From Clostridia bacterium (lineage in GTDB: Bacteria > Bacillota > Clostridia > Christensenellales > CAG-917): a stretch of DNA of 64,000 nucleotides. The stretch is from NCBI GenBank assembly GCA_017461985.1, contig JAFTSA010000004.1, forward strand, positions 1-64,000. Reading direction: 5' to 3'. Positions 7,921 to 16,626 of this stretch are shown piece by piece. The notes under the pieces are model-generated. The model had not been told where the DNA came from and did not search any database. It was given only the letters and a program-made list of their open reading frames with translations. Every line of letters starts with the position of its first letter. Within the stretch, counting starts at the first letter, position 1. Both the position numbers and the translations under genes were made by a program.

Positions 7921-8726
7921 TGGAAAAGTTTTTTATCCCGTCAACTCCAACCTTTGATCTCAAGCAAACCCTTGACTGCGGTCAAGTTTTTCGCTACGTG
8001 GAGAAGGACGGAATCTTTGATTTGAAAGCCTCGTCAGAGCATGCAATTTTCACCGAAGTAGAGGGTGGATGGCAAGTTGAATGCACTGATGCAGGTTTTT
8101 TTCAAAAATATCTTGATTTTGACACAAAGTATGATATAATACAGTCAAAAGTGGCTGATAAAGGTCTTGTTTCGTCAGCAATCGAGTTTGGCAAGGGTGT
8201 CCACATCCTCCGTCAAAACACCGTCGAAACAGTCTTTTCCTTCATCATTTCACAAAACAATCACATCCCACGCATCAAGGCCATCATTGAGCGCATCTGT
8301 GACGCTCTTGGCGAGGACAAAGGAGGCTACAAGGCTTTCCCCACGGTGGAGGCTCTTGCCTCAAAGGATGCCGATTGGTACGCCTCGATAGGGGCAGGTT
8401 ATAGAGCGGAGTATCTCTCCCTCACTGCCAAACGATTTATGACCGAGGGTGTGCCCGACTTCACCACTATGGACACGGACACCGCAAGGCAAGTGCTTCT
8501 TTCATACAAGGGCATTGGCAGGAAGGTGGCGGACTGTGTTTTGCTCTTCGGTTTAGGACGTATGGACGTTTTCCCAACGGACACTTGGATTGTCAAAATC
8601 TTCCAAGAGGAATACCCAAATGTGCCTGCCGACAAACTGGCAAAAATCCTTGTGGAAAGGTTTGGAGAGCACTCTGGCTACGTCCAACAATGGCTCTTTT
8701 ATTACAAGCGCGAAAAAAAAGTATAG
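7920..8726 (+). CDS. 8-oxoguanine DNA glycosylase (OGG family) / AlkA-like glycosylase
   Basis: The 268-residue protein has the OGG/AlkA layout: an N-terminal beta domain beginning FDLKQTLDCGQVFRY, then the helix-hairpin-helix glycosylase domain. SYKGIGRKVADCVLLF holds Lys202, at the Schiff-base position of OGG enzymes, and Asp221 lies in FPTDTWI. It excises oxidised purines and nicks at the abasic site. The start is uncertain: the first usable codon is TTG at 7920, at the very end of the preceding terminator, with no Shine-Dalgarno site, although FFIPSTPTFDL upstream of the homology looks native. Expression may depend on read-through or a leaderless start. Confidence 0.88.
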   Translation: MEKFFIPSTPTFDLKQTLDCGQVFRYVEKDGIFDLKASSEHAIFTEVEGGWQVECTDAGFFQKYLDFDTKYDIIQSKVADKGLVSSAIEFGKGVHILRQNTVETVFSFIISQNNHIPRIKAIIERICDALGEDKGGYKAFPTVEALASKDADWYASIGAGYRAEYLSLTAKRFMTEGVPDFTTMDTDTARQVLLSYKGIGRKVADCVLLFGLGRMDVFPTDTWIVKIFQEEYPNVPADKLAKILVERFGEHSGYVQQWLFYYKREKKV

Positions 8727-8752
8727 ACAAATCATAAATTATAGGTTAAAAT
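8724..8752 (+). promoter_or_regulatory. Promoter of the NYN-domain gene
   Basis: TAGACA (8724-8729) and TAAAAT (8747-8752) with a 17-base spacer, about 57 bases ahead of the ATG at 8810. Confidence 0.55.
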
Positions 8753-8809
8753 AATCATAAGAATAAATAAAACATCATTTGCGTCAATACGCAAGCAAGG
8801 AGAAAGATT

Positions 8810-9496
8810 ATGGCAGCAACCAAAAAATACGTAGTTCTTGCAGACATCGAAAGTGTCAGAGTTCCTTTCAGCGCATTTGCAGCCGCTCTTGAAGAACTTT
8901 CACGCATCGGCGAAATCGCAGGATGCAAATTCTATGGCTACTCAGCAAAACGTACCAAAGATTACGGCGAATTCATCCAAGAAAACAGCTACGATGCACT
9001 TTCAGCACTTCCCAGAAAGAGAAAGGGCAAGCTTGACCTCCGTCAAGTCATCGACGCAGCACGTCTTGCACAATTCCCCAATATTGATGGTTTCTTCCTC
9101 ATCTACGGCAATGGCGACATCACTCCCCTCATCGCATACCTCAAGGCATACGGCAAGGACGTTGTTGCAGGCGTAGTTGAACCCGACAAGAACAGCGTTC
9201 TCTGCAACAAGGTCATCACCCTCAACGCAAACGCAACCATTTCAAAGGTCCTTGATCACGGCTACAAGAAGGTGGCAGCACCCGCTCCTGCAAAGAAAGC
9301 TCCCGCAAGAAGAGTAGCAGAGCCCGCATATCAACCTGCACCTCAACCCGTCTACTATGCACCTCAACCTGCTCCCGCACCCGCACCTGCACCTGCACCC
9401 GCACCTGCACCTGCAAAGGACACCTCAGCAGAAGATGCACAATTCGCACTGCTTCTTGAACAATTCAACAAGATCATAGCAGGCACAGAAGAATAA
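8810..9496 (+). CDS. NYN (PIN-like) domain protein with Pro/Ala-rich linker
   Basis: The 228-residue protein has a PIN-like nuclease fold of the NYN/LabA type. Acidic positions are Asp12 (VLADIES), Asp76 and Asp82 (KGKLDLRQVIDAARLA) and Asp103 (LIYGNGDITPLIAYLKAYGK), matching the family pattern of Asp-Ile-Glu, Lys-x-x-Asp and Gly-Asp-x-Asp-Phe, although the third motif is degenerate (NGD). It probably binds or cuts RNA. Residues 155-200 form a linker of repeated Pro-Ala units encoded by tandem six-base repeats, followed by a short C-terminal helix (AQFALLLEQFNKII) that may bind a partner. AAGGAG precedes the ATG. Confidence 0.75.
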   Translation: MAATKKYVVLADIESVRVPFSAFAAALEELSRIGEIAGCKFYGYSAKRTKDYGEFIQENSYDALSALPRKRKGKLDLRQVIDAARLAQFPNIDGFFLIYGNGDITPLIAYLKAYGKDVVAGVVEPDKNSVLCNKVITLNANATISKVLDHGYKKVAAPAPAKKAPARRVAEPAYQPAPQPVYYAPQPAPAPAPAPAPAPAPAKDTSAEDAQFALLLEQFNKIIAGTEE

Positions 9497-9507
9497 GAAT
9501 CTTTATT

Positions 9508-9532
9508 TTGGCACGCCCTAGTGGCGTGCCAA
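9508..9532 (+). terminator. Hairpin/terminator after the NYN gene
   Basis: TTGGCACGCC (9508-9517), loop CTAGT, GGCGTGCCAA (9523-9532) form a perfect 10-bp stem. The T tract downstream is interrupted (ATCCTTGTTTTT), so termination may be partial. Confidence 0.65.
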
Positions 9533-9558
9533 ATCCTTGTTTTTCACCACACGTTTAG

Positions 9559-9590
9559 AAGACTCGCCTAGAAATAGGTGTGTTTGTCTT
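9559..9590 (+). ncRNA. Small structured element with GAAA tetraloop
   Basis: An outer stem AAGAC/GTCTT (9559-9563 with 9586-9590) encloses CGCCTA-GAAA-TAGGTG (9565-9580), a GNRA-capped hairpin. It lies between two terminators, so it is either the end of the upstream transcript or a short RNA. No own promoter was found. Confidence 0.3.
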
Positions 9591-9596
9591 GCGCTG

Positions 9597-9624
9597 AAAC
9601 GCTCGTTGGAGCGTTTTTTATTTT
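9597..9624 (+). terminator. Rho-independent terminator
   Basis: AAACGCTC (9597-9604), loop GTTG, GAGCGTTT (9609-9616) followed by TTTATTTT. Confidence 0.8.
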
Positions 9625-9667
9625 GCAAAAATACTGCCTAGAAATATTAAGAAATTTCCTATGACTA

Positions 9668-9696
9668 TTGAAAAGCCTATTGCCTTTTGATATAAT
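9668..9696 (+). promoter_or_regulatory. Promoter of the lplA-gcv operon, leaderless arrangement
   Basis: TTGAAA (9668-9673) and TATAAT (9691-9696), 17-base spacer, extended TGA before the -10. The ATG at 9704 follows after seven bases, leaving no room for a leader or a glycine riboswitch. Confidence 0.75.
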
Positions 9697-9703
9697 GTTA
9701 TCT

Positions 9704-10633
9704 ATGATAACAAATATCAAAATCTTCATCTCACCATCCACAGACGTCTTTTTCAATCAGGCAGTTGAAACAGATCTTTTCAACAAGGTCGAAGAGGGAG
9801 AATATCTCCTTTATCTGTGGCAAAATGATGGAGTTGTTGTCATAGGCAGAAACCAACGTGCAAAGGCGGAAGTTGACCTATCAGCCTTGCACTCTGACGG
9901 CAAAACTTTGGCAAGACGATTGTCAGGGGGTGGTGCGGTCTATCACGACAAAGGCAACCTCAATTTCACCTTCATTGCAAAAAGTGCGGACTTTGACAAG
10001 GACCGCAACAGAAAGATTATCCTCAGCGCACTGAAATCCCTAGGATTTGACGCCAACCTCACAGGCAGAAATGATATTGAGATTGACGGACACAAAATAA
10101 GTGGAAATGCTTATTACAAGTCAGGGGATATGGAATTTCATCACGGCACCTTGCTCATAAACTCAAAGGCGGAAGAGATTGCAAAATATCTTACCCCCAG
10201 TGCAGAAAAGTTTGAAGGAAAGTCAGTCCGCAGTGTGGTGTCAAGGGTGAAGAGCCTATGTGACTTCAAATCGGTCACCATAGATGAAGTCATCTCGGCA
10301 ATAGCAGTGCAGTTTCAAGAGGAATGCAAGGAGAGTTGCGAGGCAGGAGTTGTCACCGCCACCGATGAAAGCATAGCCTTTTTCAGTGACAAAGGTTGGA
10401 GATATGGTGACGACAGAGTTTTTGACAGATTTGTGAGGGCAACTTATGAAGGAAGCAAAGTCACACTGCACCTTGATTTTGAGGGCAACGTGGTGAAAGA
10501 TTGCCTTGTTGAAAGCGACAGTCTTGATTGCGATATAGAAAACAAAATTTCAAGAGAAATTTTGGGTAAGAATTTAGACATAGACAGCGGTGAAATCCTA
10601 GACCGCATAAAAGAGGAAATATATGGCGTATAA
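9704..10633 (+). CDS. lplA: Lipoate-protein ligase
   Basis: The 309-residue enzyme activates lipoate with ATP and attaches it to a lysine of lipoyl domains, here most likely GcvH encoded downstream. Signatures are the RRLSGGGAVYHD loop (71-82) and Lys131 in GRNDIEIDGHKISG. The C-terminal about 80 residues form the accessory domain of LplA. ATG at 9704 is chosen over an in-frame start at 9668 because the promoter -10 box lies between them. The stop overlaps the start of lpd by 11 bases, implying coupled translation. Confidence 0.92.
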   Translation: MITNIKIFISPSTDVFFNQAVETDLFNKVEEGEYLLYLWQNDGVVVIGRNQRAKAEVDLSALHSDGKTLARRLSGGGAVYHDKGNLNFTFIAKSADFDKDRNRKIILSALKSLGFDANLTGRNDIEIDGHKISGNAYYKSGDMEFHHGTLLINSKAEEIAKYLTPSAEKFEGKSVRSVVSRVKSLCDFKSVTIDEVISAIAVQFQEECKESCEAGVVTATDESIAFFSDKGWRYGDDRVFDRFVRATYEGSKVTLHLDFEGNVVKDCLVESDSLDCDIENKISREILGKNLDIDSGEILDRIKEEIYGV

Positions 10634-11948
10634 CCTTGTTGTAATTGGCGGTGGCCCTGCAGGCTACGTTGGTGCAATCCGTGCTTCAAAGCTAGGCATG
10701 AAAGTTGCCCTTGTTGAGAGAGACACCCTTGGTGGCACTTGTCTTAATCGTGGTTGCATCCCCACAAAAGCCCTTTTGCACTCCGCAGAAATCTATCACA
10801 GCGCAAAGGATTTTAGCGCTTTAGGTGTCAAGGTTACAGGTGTAGAATATGATGAAAAGGCGGTGTATGACCACAAAAACGCCGTGGTTGGCACACTTGT
10901 TGACGGCATACGCGCCCTCATCAAAGCAGGCAAGATTGACTTATACGAAGGTCAAGGCAGTTTTGCCAGTAGCCACACCGTCGTTGTGGGTGACGTCACT
11001 CTTGAAACAGACAACGTGCTTATTGCAACAGGCTCATCACCCCTTGTGCTTCCCATAAAGGGCATTGAAAATGCACTGACCTCTGACGACGTGTTGTCCG
11101 CACCTGTAGAGGGCAACAAAATTGCCATAATCGGTGGCGGTGTCATCGGCATGGAGTTTGCCTCATACTTCTCTAGTGTAGGCAAGGAAGTGGTTGTCAT
11201 TGAGGCAATGGACAAAATTCTCCCTGCCCTCAGCAAGGAAATATCCGTCCAACTTGGGGCATATATGAAGAAAAACGGCGTCACCATATTGACCTCATCA
11301 AAGGTGACCGAGATAGGCACGGACTATGTCCGTGTTGAAAAGGGCGGAGTGGAATCCGTCATAGAGTGCGACAAAACTATAGTCGCCATAGGCAGAAAGG
11401 CGAATATCTGCGGTCTGCACCTTGAAAATGCAGGAGTAGAGCACGATAGATTTGTCATGGTTGACGACAGATTCCAAACAAACGTAAAGGGTGTTTATGC
11501 AGTAGGTGACGTGATAGGTGGCATTCAACTTGCCCACTACGCATCTGCCAGCGCAATCACCGCCGTTGAAAATATGCTTGGCAAGGAAAACAGCACTGAC
11601 CTAAGTGTTGTGCCGTCCTGCGTATATACAACTCCCGAAATCGCCGTAGTAGGAGCAAAAGAGGGGGCAAAGACAGGCAAATTCCTTTTTGGAGCAAACG
11701 GACGCGCCCTCATCAACGGCCTTGACAGAGGCTACGTCAAAATCATAGCAGACGAAAATGACGTAGTCATTGGCGGTGAACTTTTTGGCAAAGGCGTCAC
11801 CGAAATGGTTGGTGAAATCGCTCTTGCCGTGCGAAATAAACTGACAATAGACCAAGTTGCAGGCACAATTCACCCCCACCCCACCGTGTACGAAAGTGTG
11901 GCAGAGGCCTGTGAAGATGTGTTGCACCTTGCAACCCACAAAAGATAA
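10623..11948 (+). CDS. lpd: Dihydrolipoyl dehydrogenase (glycine cleavage L-protein)
   Basis: The 441-residue flavoprotein reoxidises dihydrolipoyl-GcvH using NAD. It starts with the FAD-binding GGGPAGYVGAIRA loop, has the redox pair Cys40/Cys45 in GGTCLNRGCIPTKA, the NAD-binding IIGGGVIGMEFASYFSSVG, the VYAVGDVIGG FAD motif and the C-terminal active-site HPHPTVYESVAEA. It is a little shorter than the usual 460-470 residues and carries no lipoyl domain. Its position between lplA and gcvT shows it is the dedicated L-protein. Confidence 0.95.
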   Translation: MAYNLVVIGGGPAGYVGAIRASKLGMKVALVERDTLGGTCLNRGCIPTKALLHSAEIYHSAKDFSALGVKVTGVEYDEKAVYDHKNAVVGTLVDGIRALIKAGKIDLYEGQGSFASSHTVVVGDVTLETDNVLIATGSSPLVLPIKGIENALTSDDVLSAPVEGNKIAIIGGGVIGMEFASYFSSVGKEVVVIEAMDKILPALSKEISVQLGAYMKKNGVTILTSSKVTEIGTDYVRVEKGGVESVIECDKTIVAIGRKANICGLHLENAGVEHDRFVMVDDRFQTNVKGVYAVGDVIGGIQLAHYASASAITAVENMLGKENSTDLSVVPSCVYTTPEIAVVGAKEGAKTGKFLFGANGRALINGLDRGYVKIIADENDVVIGGELFGKGVTEMVGEIALAVRNKLTIDQVAGTIHPHPTVYESVAEACEDVLHLATHKR

Positions 11949-12049
11949 GCAACTCACAAAAAAGCACTCACAAGAGATAAAAAGCTCACAAGAGTGAACT
12001 CAATCCAAACAATCCTAAACCTACAAGAAATAATTTATAGGGGTAAAAT

Positions 12050-13129
12050 ATGGCAAAAAGAACTCCACTTTATGACAAGCACGTGGCACTTGGCGGAAAA
12101 ATCGTCGAGTTTGCTGGCTACGACCTTCCCGTACAATATTCAGGCGTCATTGCAGAGCACAACGCAGTGCGCAACGCAGTAGGACTCTTTGACGTATCAC
12201 ACATGGGCGAACTTTTGATTATGGGAGAGAAAGCAGAAGAAGCACTGAACGCAATCCTCACCAACGATATTCGCGGTATGTATGACGGTCAAGTGAGATA
12301 CTCCCTCCTCCCTAACGAAAAGGGTGGAGCAGTGGACGATATACTTGTATATCGTGAGGCATGGGACAAATTCTGGTTTGTTGTCAACGGCGCAAACGTA
12401 GAAAAGGACGCAGAGTGGGTGAGCACTCATCTCCCCGAATACGTTCACTTTGAAAACCTTTCAGACGCCATAGGACAAATTGCAGTGCAAGGCCCCAACG
12501 CTCTTGCCCTCATTGAAAACTTGGTGGATGGGGACAATATCCCTATGAAGAATTATTCCTTCAAATGGAATGTTAAAATTGGTGGCATTTGCACCTATCT
12601 TTCACGCACAGGCTACACCGGCGAAGACGGCTTTGAAGTTTATTGCAAGGCAGAGGACACCACAGCTCTCTATGATGTTTTGCTTGAAGCTGGAAAGGAT
12701 TTGGGCGTAATTCCTTGCGGACTTGGTGCAAGAGACACCCTCCGTCTTGAAGCAAGTATGCCTCTTTACGGCCACGAACTTGGTGACGATATCCCCGTCA
12801 ACGAGGTGGGTTTGGGCTTTGCAATCAAAATGGCAAAGGATGATTTCATTGGCAAAACCGCCCTTGAAAATCACACCCCTGAGTATGTCCGTCTTGGTGC
12901 AAAGGTTGTTGGCAAAGGCATTGTGAGAGAACACTGTGACGTCTACGCCGGTGATGAAAAGGTGGGTGTCAGCACCAGCGGAACACATTGTCCCACCCTT
13001 GGTTATCCCGTTTGTATGCTCCGTGTGAAAAAGGAATTCAAGGACGAAAAACTCTTTGCAGACGTCCGTGGCAGACGCATAGAACTTGAAGTCGTGCCTA
13101 TGCCTTTTTATAAACGCAACAAGCAATAA
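12050..13129 (+). CDS. gcvT: Aminomethyltransferase, glycine cleavage T-protein
   Basis: The 359-residue protein transfers the methylene group from aminomethyl-lipoyl-GcvH to tetrahydrofolate and releases ammonia. Motifs include GVIAEHNAVRNAVGLFDVSHMGE, the folate-contacting ILTNDI and SLLPNEKGGAVDDILVYR, and GYTGEDGFEVYC, with GLGARDTLRLEASMPLYGHE near residue 225-245. Length is typical. A GGGG element seven bases upstream supports the ATG. The 101 bases before it carry short direct repeats of the type CTCACAA. Confidence 0.97.
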   Translation: MAKRTPLYDKHVALGGKIVEFAGYDLPVQYSGVIAEHNAVRNAVGLFDVSHMGELLIMGEKAEEALNAILTNDIRGMYDGQVRYSLLPNEKGGAVDDILVYREAWDKFWFVVNGANVEKDAEWVSTHLPEYVHFENLSDAIGQIAVQGPNALALIENLVDGDNIPMKNYSFKWNVKIGGICTYLSRTGYTGEDGFEVYCKAEDTTALYDVLLEAGKDLGVIPCGLGARDTLRLEASMPLYGHELGDDIPVNEVGLGFAIKMAKDDFIGKTALENHTPEYVRLGAKVVGKGIVREHCDVYAGDEKVGVSTSGTHCPTLGYPVCMLRVKKEFKDEKLFADVRGRRIELEVVPMPFYKRNKQ

Positions 13130-13210
13130 TTCAACCGAAATCACAAAATAAATACTTTAAGTATAAAAAATAAACATATAAAACGTCATTTAGACAAAAT
13201 AGGAGTTGTT

Positions 13211-13561
13211 ATGGCAAAATTTACAAAAACTCACGAATGGGCAGAACTTGATGAAACAGTCACTATGGGCATTTCAAAATATGCCGCAGATGAACTTGGC
13301 GACATCGTCTATATTTCACTCCCCGAAGTAGGTCAAGCAGTTGTTGCAGGTGAACCTATGTGCGAAGTGGAATCAGTGAAGGCAGTCAGTGAAATCAACG
13401 CACCTGTCACAGGCACGGTTGTTGAAGTCAACACTGACCTTGAAGACAGCCCCGAACTCATCAACGAAGATGCAATGAGTGCTTGGATCTGCAAGATTGA
13501 AGCAACTGATATCCCTGCAGACTTGATGACCGAAGCAGAATACGACGCAATGGACAAATAG
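13211..13561 (+). CDS. gcvH: Glycine cleavage system H protein
   Basis: The 116-residue lipoyl carrier shuttles the aminomethyl group between P-, T- and L-proteins. Lys57 in EVESVKAVSE is the lipoylation site, which the LplA encoded at the head of the operon probably modifies. THEWAELDE near the start and the hydrophobic SAWICKIE strand near the end are family features. AGGAG lies upstream of the ATG. Confidence 0.97.
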   Translation: MAKFTKTHEWAELDETVTMGISKYAADELGDIVYISLPEVGQAVVAGEPMCEVESVKAVSEINAPVTGTVVEVNTDLEDSPELINEDAMSAWICKIEATDIPADLMTEAEYDAMDK

Positions 13562-13599
13562 TCCTTTAGGCTCACACAAAACAAACTAGTCAAAAAACT

Positions 13600-14895
13600 A
13601 TGGCAGACTATCTTTCACTTACTGATGCCGAAAAGAGAGCAATGCTTGACACCATCGGTGTGGACAAGGTGGACGACCTTTTTGAGGATATCCCCAACAA
13701 ACTGAGGTGCAAAAAGCTCAATCTCCCCGACGGCAAATCACAACAAGAAACCTACGCCTTTATGCGAGCACTGTCCAAGCGCAACCGCATATACGACAGC
13801 ATCTTCATGGGCGCAGGCAGCTATGACCACTATATACCCTCAGTGGTCAAGTCTATATGTTCAAGATCCGAGTTTGTCACCGCCTACACCCCCTACCAAG
13901 CGGAAATGTCACAGGGCATACTCCAAGCCATCTTTGAATATCAAACGATGATATGCAACTTGACTGGAATGGACGTCAGCAACGCCTCTCACTATTCAGG
14001 GGCAACCGCCGCTGCAGAGGGTTGCATTATGAGTGCAGACAAGGTGAAGAGGGTTGTCACCTTTGACAACATCAATCCTGACGTTATGGACGTCCTCAGC
14101 ACCTATCTTACCGCAAGAGGCATTGAACTTGTGGTCCTTGACAGCGTAGACGGCAAAGCAGTGCTCCCAGATGATATCGGTATAGTGGGCGCGGTTTACT
14201 GTGAAAACCCCAACTTCTACGGACTTATTGAGGACACAACCTCAATTGCAGTGACCTGCCACAACAACGGTGGCAAGTTTGTCCTTGGCATGAATCCTAT
14301 TGCTATGGGGCTTTTGAAGTCACCGAGAGAGCAAGGGGCAGACATCGCCATAGGCGAAGCCCAACCTCTAGGACTTCCTATGAGTTTTGGCGGACCATAC
14401 ATCGGCTTTATGGCAACCACTCAAAAGGAAATGCGCAAGATGCCCGGCAGAATTGTTGGTGAAACCGTGGATAGCGCGGGCAATCGTGCCTACGTGTTGA
14501 CGTTGCAAGCAAGAGAGCAACACATCCGCCGTGAAAGAGCCACCAGCAACATTTGCTCCAACCAAGCACTTTGTGCTCTCACTGTGTCAGTGTATCTTGC
14601 CTCTGTTGGAAGCGAAGGTCTCCGTCACGTGGCAAAAGCCTGCACCTCAAACGCCCACTACCTTGCAAACGGCCTTGTGGAGAAGGGAGCAAAACTCTGT
14701 TTCAACGGAGAGTTTTTCCACGAATTTGTCACCTTGACTGAGGGCAAAGCAGAAGAGATCATCACCGCCCTCAAAAAGGAAAATATCCTTGGCGGACTTC
14801 TCATTGATGCCGACACAATCCTCTGGTGTTGCACCGAAAAGGCAACCAAAGAGAGCATGGACAAGGTCATTGAAATCGTAGGAGGTGTCCTATGA
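13600..14895 (+). CDS. gcvPA: Glycine dehydrogenase (decarboxylating) subunit 1
   Basis: The 431-residue protein is the N-terminal half of P-protein, split into two subunits as in many Bacillota. It shows MGAGSYDHYIPSVVKSI, TAYTPYQAEMSQGILQ, EYQTMICNLTGMDVSNASHYSGATA and HIRRERATSNICSNQALCALT. Subunit 1 forms the heterotetramer with GcvPB and shapes the active site but lacks the PLP lysine. There is no good Shine-Dalgarno site. Its end overlaps gcvPB by four bases. Confidence 0.96.
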   Translation: MADYLSLTDAEKRAMLDTIGVDKVDDLFEDIPNKLRCKKLNLPDGKSQQETYAFMRALSKRNRIYDSIFMGAGSYDHYIPSVVKSICSRSEFVTAYTPYQAEMSQGILQAIFEYQTMICNLTGMDVSNASHYSGATAAAEGCIMSADKVKRVVTFDNINPDVMDVLSTYLTARGIELVVLDSVDGKAVLPDDIGIVGAVYCENPNFYGLIEDTTSIAVTCHNNGGKFVLGMNPIAMGLLKSPREQGADIAIGEAQPLGLPMSFGGPYIGFMATTQKEMRKMPGRIVGETVDSAGNRAYVLTLQAREQHIRRERATSNICSNQALCALTVSVYLASVGSEGLRHVAKACTSNAHYLANGLVEKGAKLCFNGEFFHEFVTLTEGKAEEIITALKKENILGGLLIDADTILWCCTEKATKESMDKVIEIVGGVL

Positions 14896-16313
14896 AAACA
14901 ATCTATGAAATCTCAAAAAGCGGAAAGAGAGCAGTGACTTTTGCACCTATCTCCGTCCCCGAATACACCCTTGACAGCACCCTCACAAGAGATGAATTGA
15001 ACCTGCCTTCCCTTGCAGAAGTGGACCTTGTCCGCCACTACACAGCCCTATCAAAGAGAGCCTTTGGCGTTGACGACGGCTTCTATCCTCTTGGCAGTTG
15101 CACCATGAAATACAACCCCAAAATCAACGAGGAAGTGGCATCTCTTGAAGGATTTGCATCAGTGCATCCTCGTCAAGATACTGACGAAATCCAAGGTTCA
15201 TTGGCACTTATGAGCACTTTAAGTGCCTATCTTGCAGAAATCACAGGTATGGATGCAGTCACACTGCAACCTTGTGCCGGTGCTCACGGCGAGTATCTTG
15301 GACTTCAACTCATCAAGAAATATCACGAGAAACGTGGTGATGTCAAGCGCACCAAAATTATTGTGCCTGACAGTGCCCACGGCACAAACCCTGCATCTGC
15401 ATCAATGGCAGGATTTGACATTGTGGCAGTGAAGTCAAACGATGAAAAGGGTGTTGACCTTGATGAACTGAGAGCCGTGGTCGGTGAAGACACCGCAGCC
15501 CTTATGCTCACCAACCCCACAACCCTTGGTCTCTTTGAAAAGAACATTGAAGAGATCAGCAAAATAGTCCACGAAGCAGGTGGTCTCCTTTACTACGATG
15601 GAGCAAACCTCAACGCAGTTATGGGCATTGTCCGCCCCGGGGATATGGGCTTTGACGTGGTGCACCTCAACCTCCACAAAACCTTTTCAACTCCTCACGG
15701 CGGTGGCGGTCCAGGCAGTGGTCCTGTTGGTTGCAAGAGTATGCTTGCACCTTATCTTCCCAACCCCGGTGTTGTCAAAACCGACAATGGATATGAATTT
15801 AGTTTCAGTGAGGACAGCGTAGGCAAGGTGACCGCATTTTACGGCAACTTCGGTGTGTACGTGAAGGCACTGGCATACATCGTCACTCTGGGCGCAGAGG
15901 GCTTGAAAGAAGCCTCAGAGACAGCAGTGCTCAACGCAAACTACTTGAAAGCACGCCTTGAAGACCTCTATCCCACCGAAAAGGGCAGACACTGCATGCA
16001 CGAGTTTGTTGTGTCCCTTGAAGATTTGAAGAAGGAGACAGGTGTCAGCGCAATGGACGTCGCAAAGGCAATGATTGACGGAGGAATCCATCCTCCCACC
16101 ATGTATTTTCCCTTGATTGTCCACGAAGCCCTTATGTTTGAGCCAACTGAAACAGAATCAAAGGACACTCTTGACGAAGCGGCAGACCTTCTCCGCAGTC
16201 TGTATGAGAAGGCACACACCTGTCCTGAGGAATTGCACACCGCACCTCATCACGCAGCAATCAAGCGTCCTGACGAAGTGAAGGCGGCAAGAAATCCCAT
16301 TCTTCGCGGTTAA
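14892..16313 (+). CDS. gcvPB: Glycine dehydrogenase (decarboxylating) subunit 2
   Basis: The 473-residue catalytic half of P-protein decarboxylates glycine and passes the aminomethyl group to GcvH. PLP binds Lys263 in VVHLNLHKTFSTPHGGGG. Other family blocks are GFYPLGSCTMKYNPK, LQPCAGAHGEYLGL, PDSAHGTNPASA and the C-terminal FEPTETESKDTLDEAADLL. AGGAGG within the end of gcvPA and the ATGA overlap indicate translational coupling. It is the last gene of the glycine cleavage operon. Confidence 0.97.
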   Translation: MKTIYEISKSGKRAVTFAPISVPEYTLDSTLTRDELNLPSLAEVDLVRHYTALSKRAFGVDDGFYPLGSCTMKYNPKINEEVASLEGFASVHPRQDTDEIQGSLALMSTLSAYLAEITGMDAVTLQPCAGAHGEYLGLQLIKKYHEKRGDVKRTKIIVPDSAHGTNPASASMAGFDIVAVKSNDEKGVDLDELRAVVGEDTAALMLTNPTTLGLFEKNIEEISKIVHEAGGLLYYDGANLNAVMGIVRPGDMGFDVVHLNLHKTFSTPHGGGGPGSGPVGCKSMLAPYLPNPGVVKTDNGYEFSFSEDSVGKVTAFYGNFGVYVKALAYIVTLGAEGLKEASETAVLNANYLKARLEDLYPTEKGRHCMHEFVVSLEDLKKETGVSAMDVAKAMIDGGIHPPTMYFPLIVHEALMFEPTETESKDTLDEAADLLRSLYEKAHTCPEELHTAPHHAAIKRPDEVKAARNPILRG

Positions 16314-16397
16314 AATAGTCCAAAAACAAAATTCGGTGTTTACACCGACAAAAAATCGTGATAAAATAAAATCAGCAAAAACCTCGGAGGTATATTT

Positions 16398-16625
16398 ATG
16401 GCAAAAAAAGGTAAGAAAGATTATTTTGGTCTTCCCTACGTGGCAAGCGTTATCCTTGCAATCATCCCCTTCACAGCATGGCTCTTTGGTGCAATCACCA
16501 GACTTCTTGAAGGCAAAATCGTGGCAGGAATCCTTCGCCTCATCGGCCTTGGATTTATCATGTGGATCCTTGACATCGTGTTCATGATCACAAAGAAACA
16601 AATCTGCCGTATCCTCAACGTCTAA
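16398..16625 (+). CDS. Small two-helix membrane protein
   Basis: The 75-residue protein has a basic N-terminus (MAKKGKKDYF), a transmembrane segment at about 14-33 and a second at about 43-66, ending with a positively charged tail. No family was recognised with confidence; it resembles short proteins with a tandem helix and basic caps. GGAGG lies just upstream of the ATG. It sits 84 bases after gcvPB with no terminator between them, so read-through from the gcv operon is possible. Confidence 0.75.
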   Translation: MAKKGKKDYFGLPYVASVILAIIPFTAWLFGAITRLLEGKIVAGILRLIGLGFIMWILDIVFMITKKQICRILNV

Positions 16626-16626
16626 A

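Noticed and set aside
9360-9420. DNA minisatellite or CRISPR-like repeat in the NYN gene
   Set aside because: It is a Pro-Ala coding repeat within an intact frame.
9640-9703. Glycine riboswitch ahead of the gcv operon
   Set aside because: The promoter lies seven bases from the start codon of lplA, and the 101 bases before gcvT show no aptamer-like core.
12602-13144. 180-residue minus-strand frame opposite gcvT
   Set aside because: Antisense to a highly conserved enzyme; Cys/Phe-rich shadow composition.
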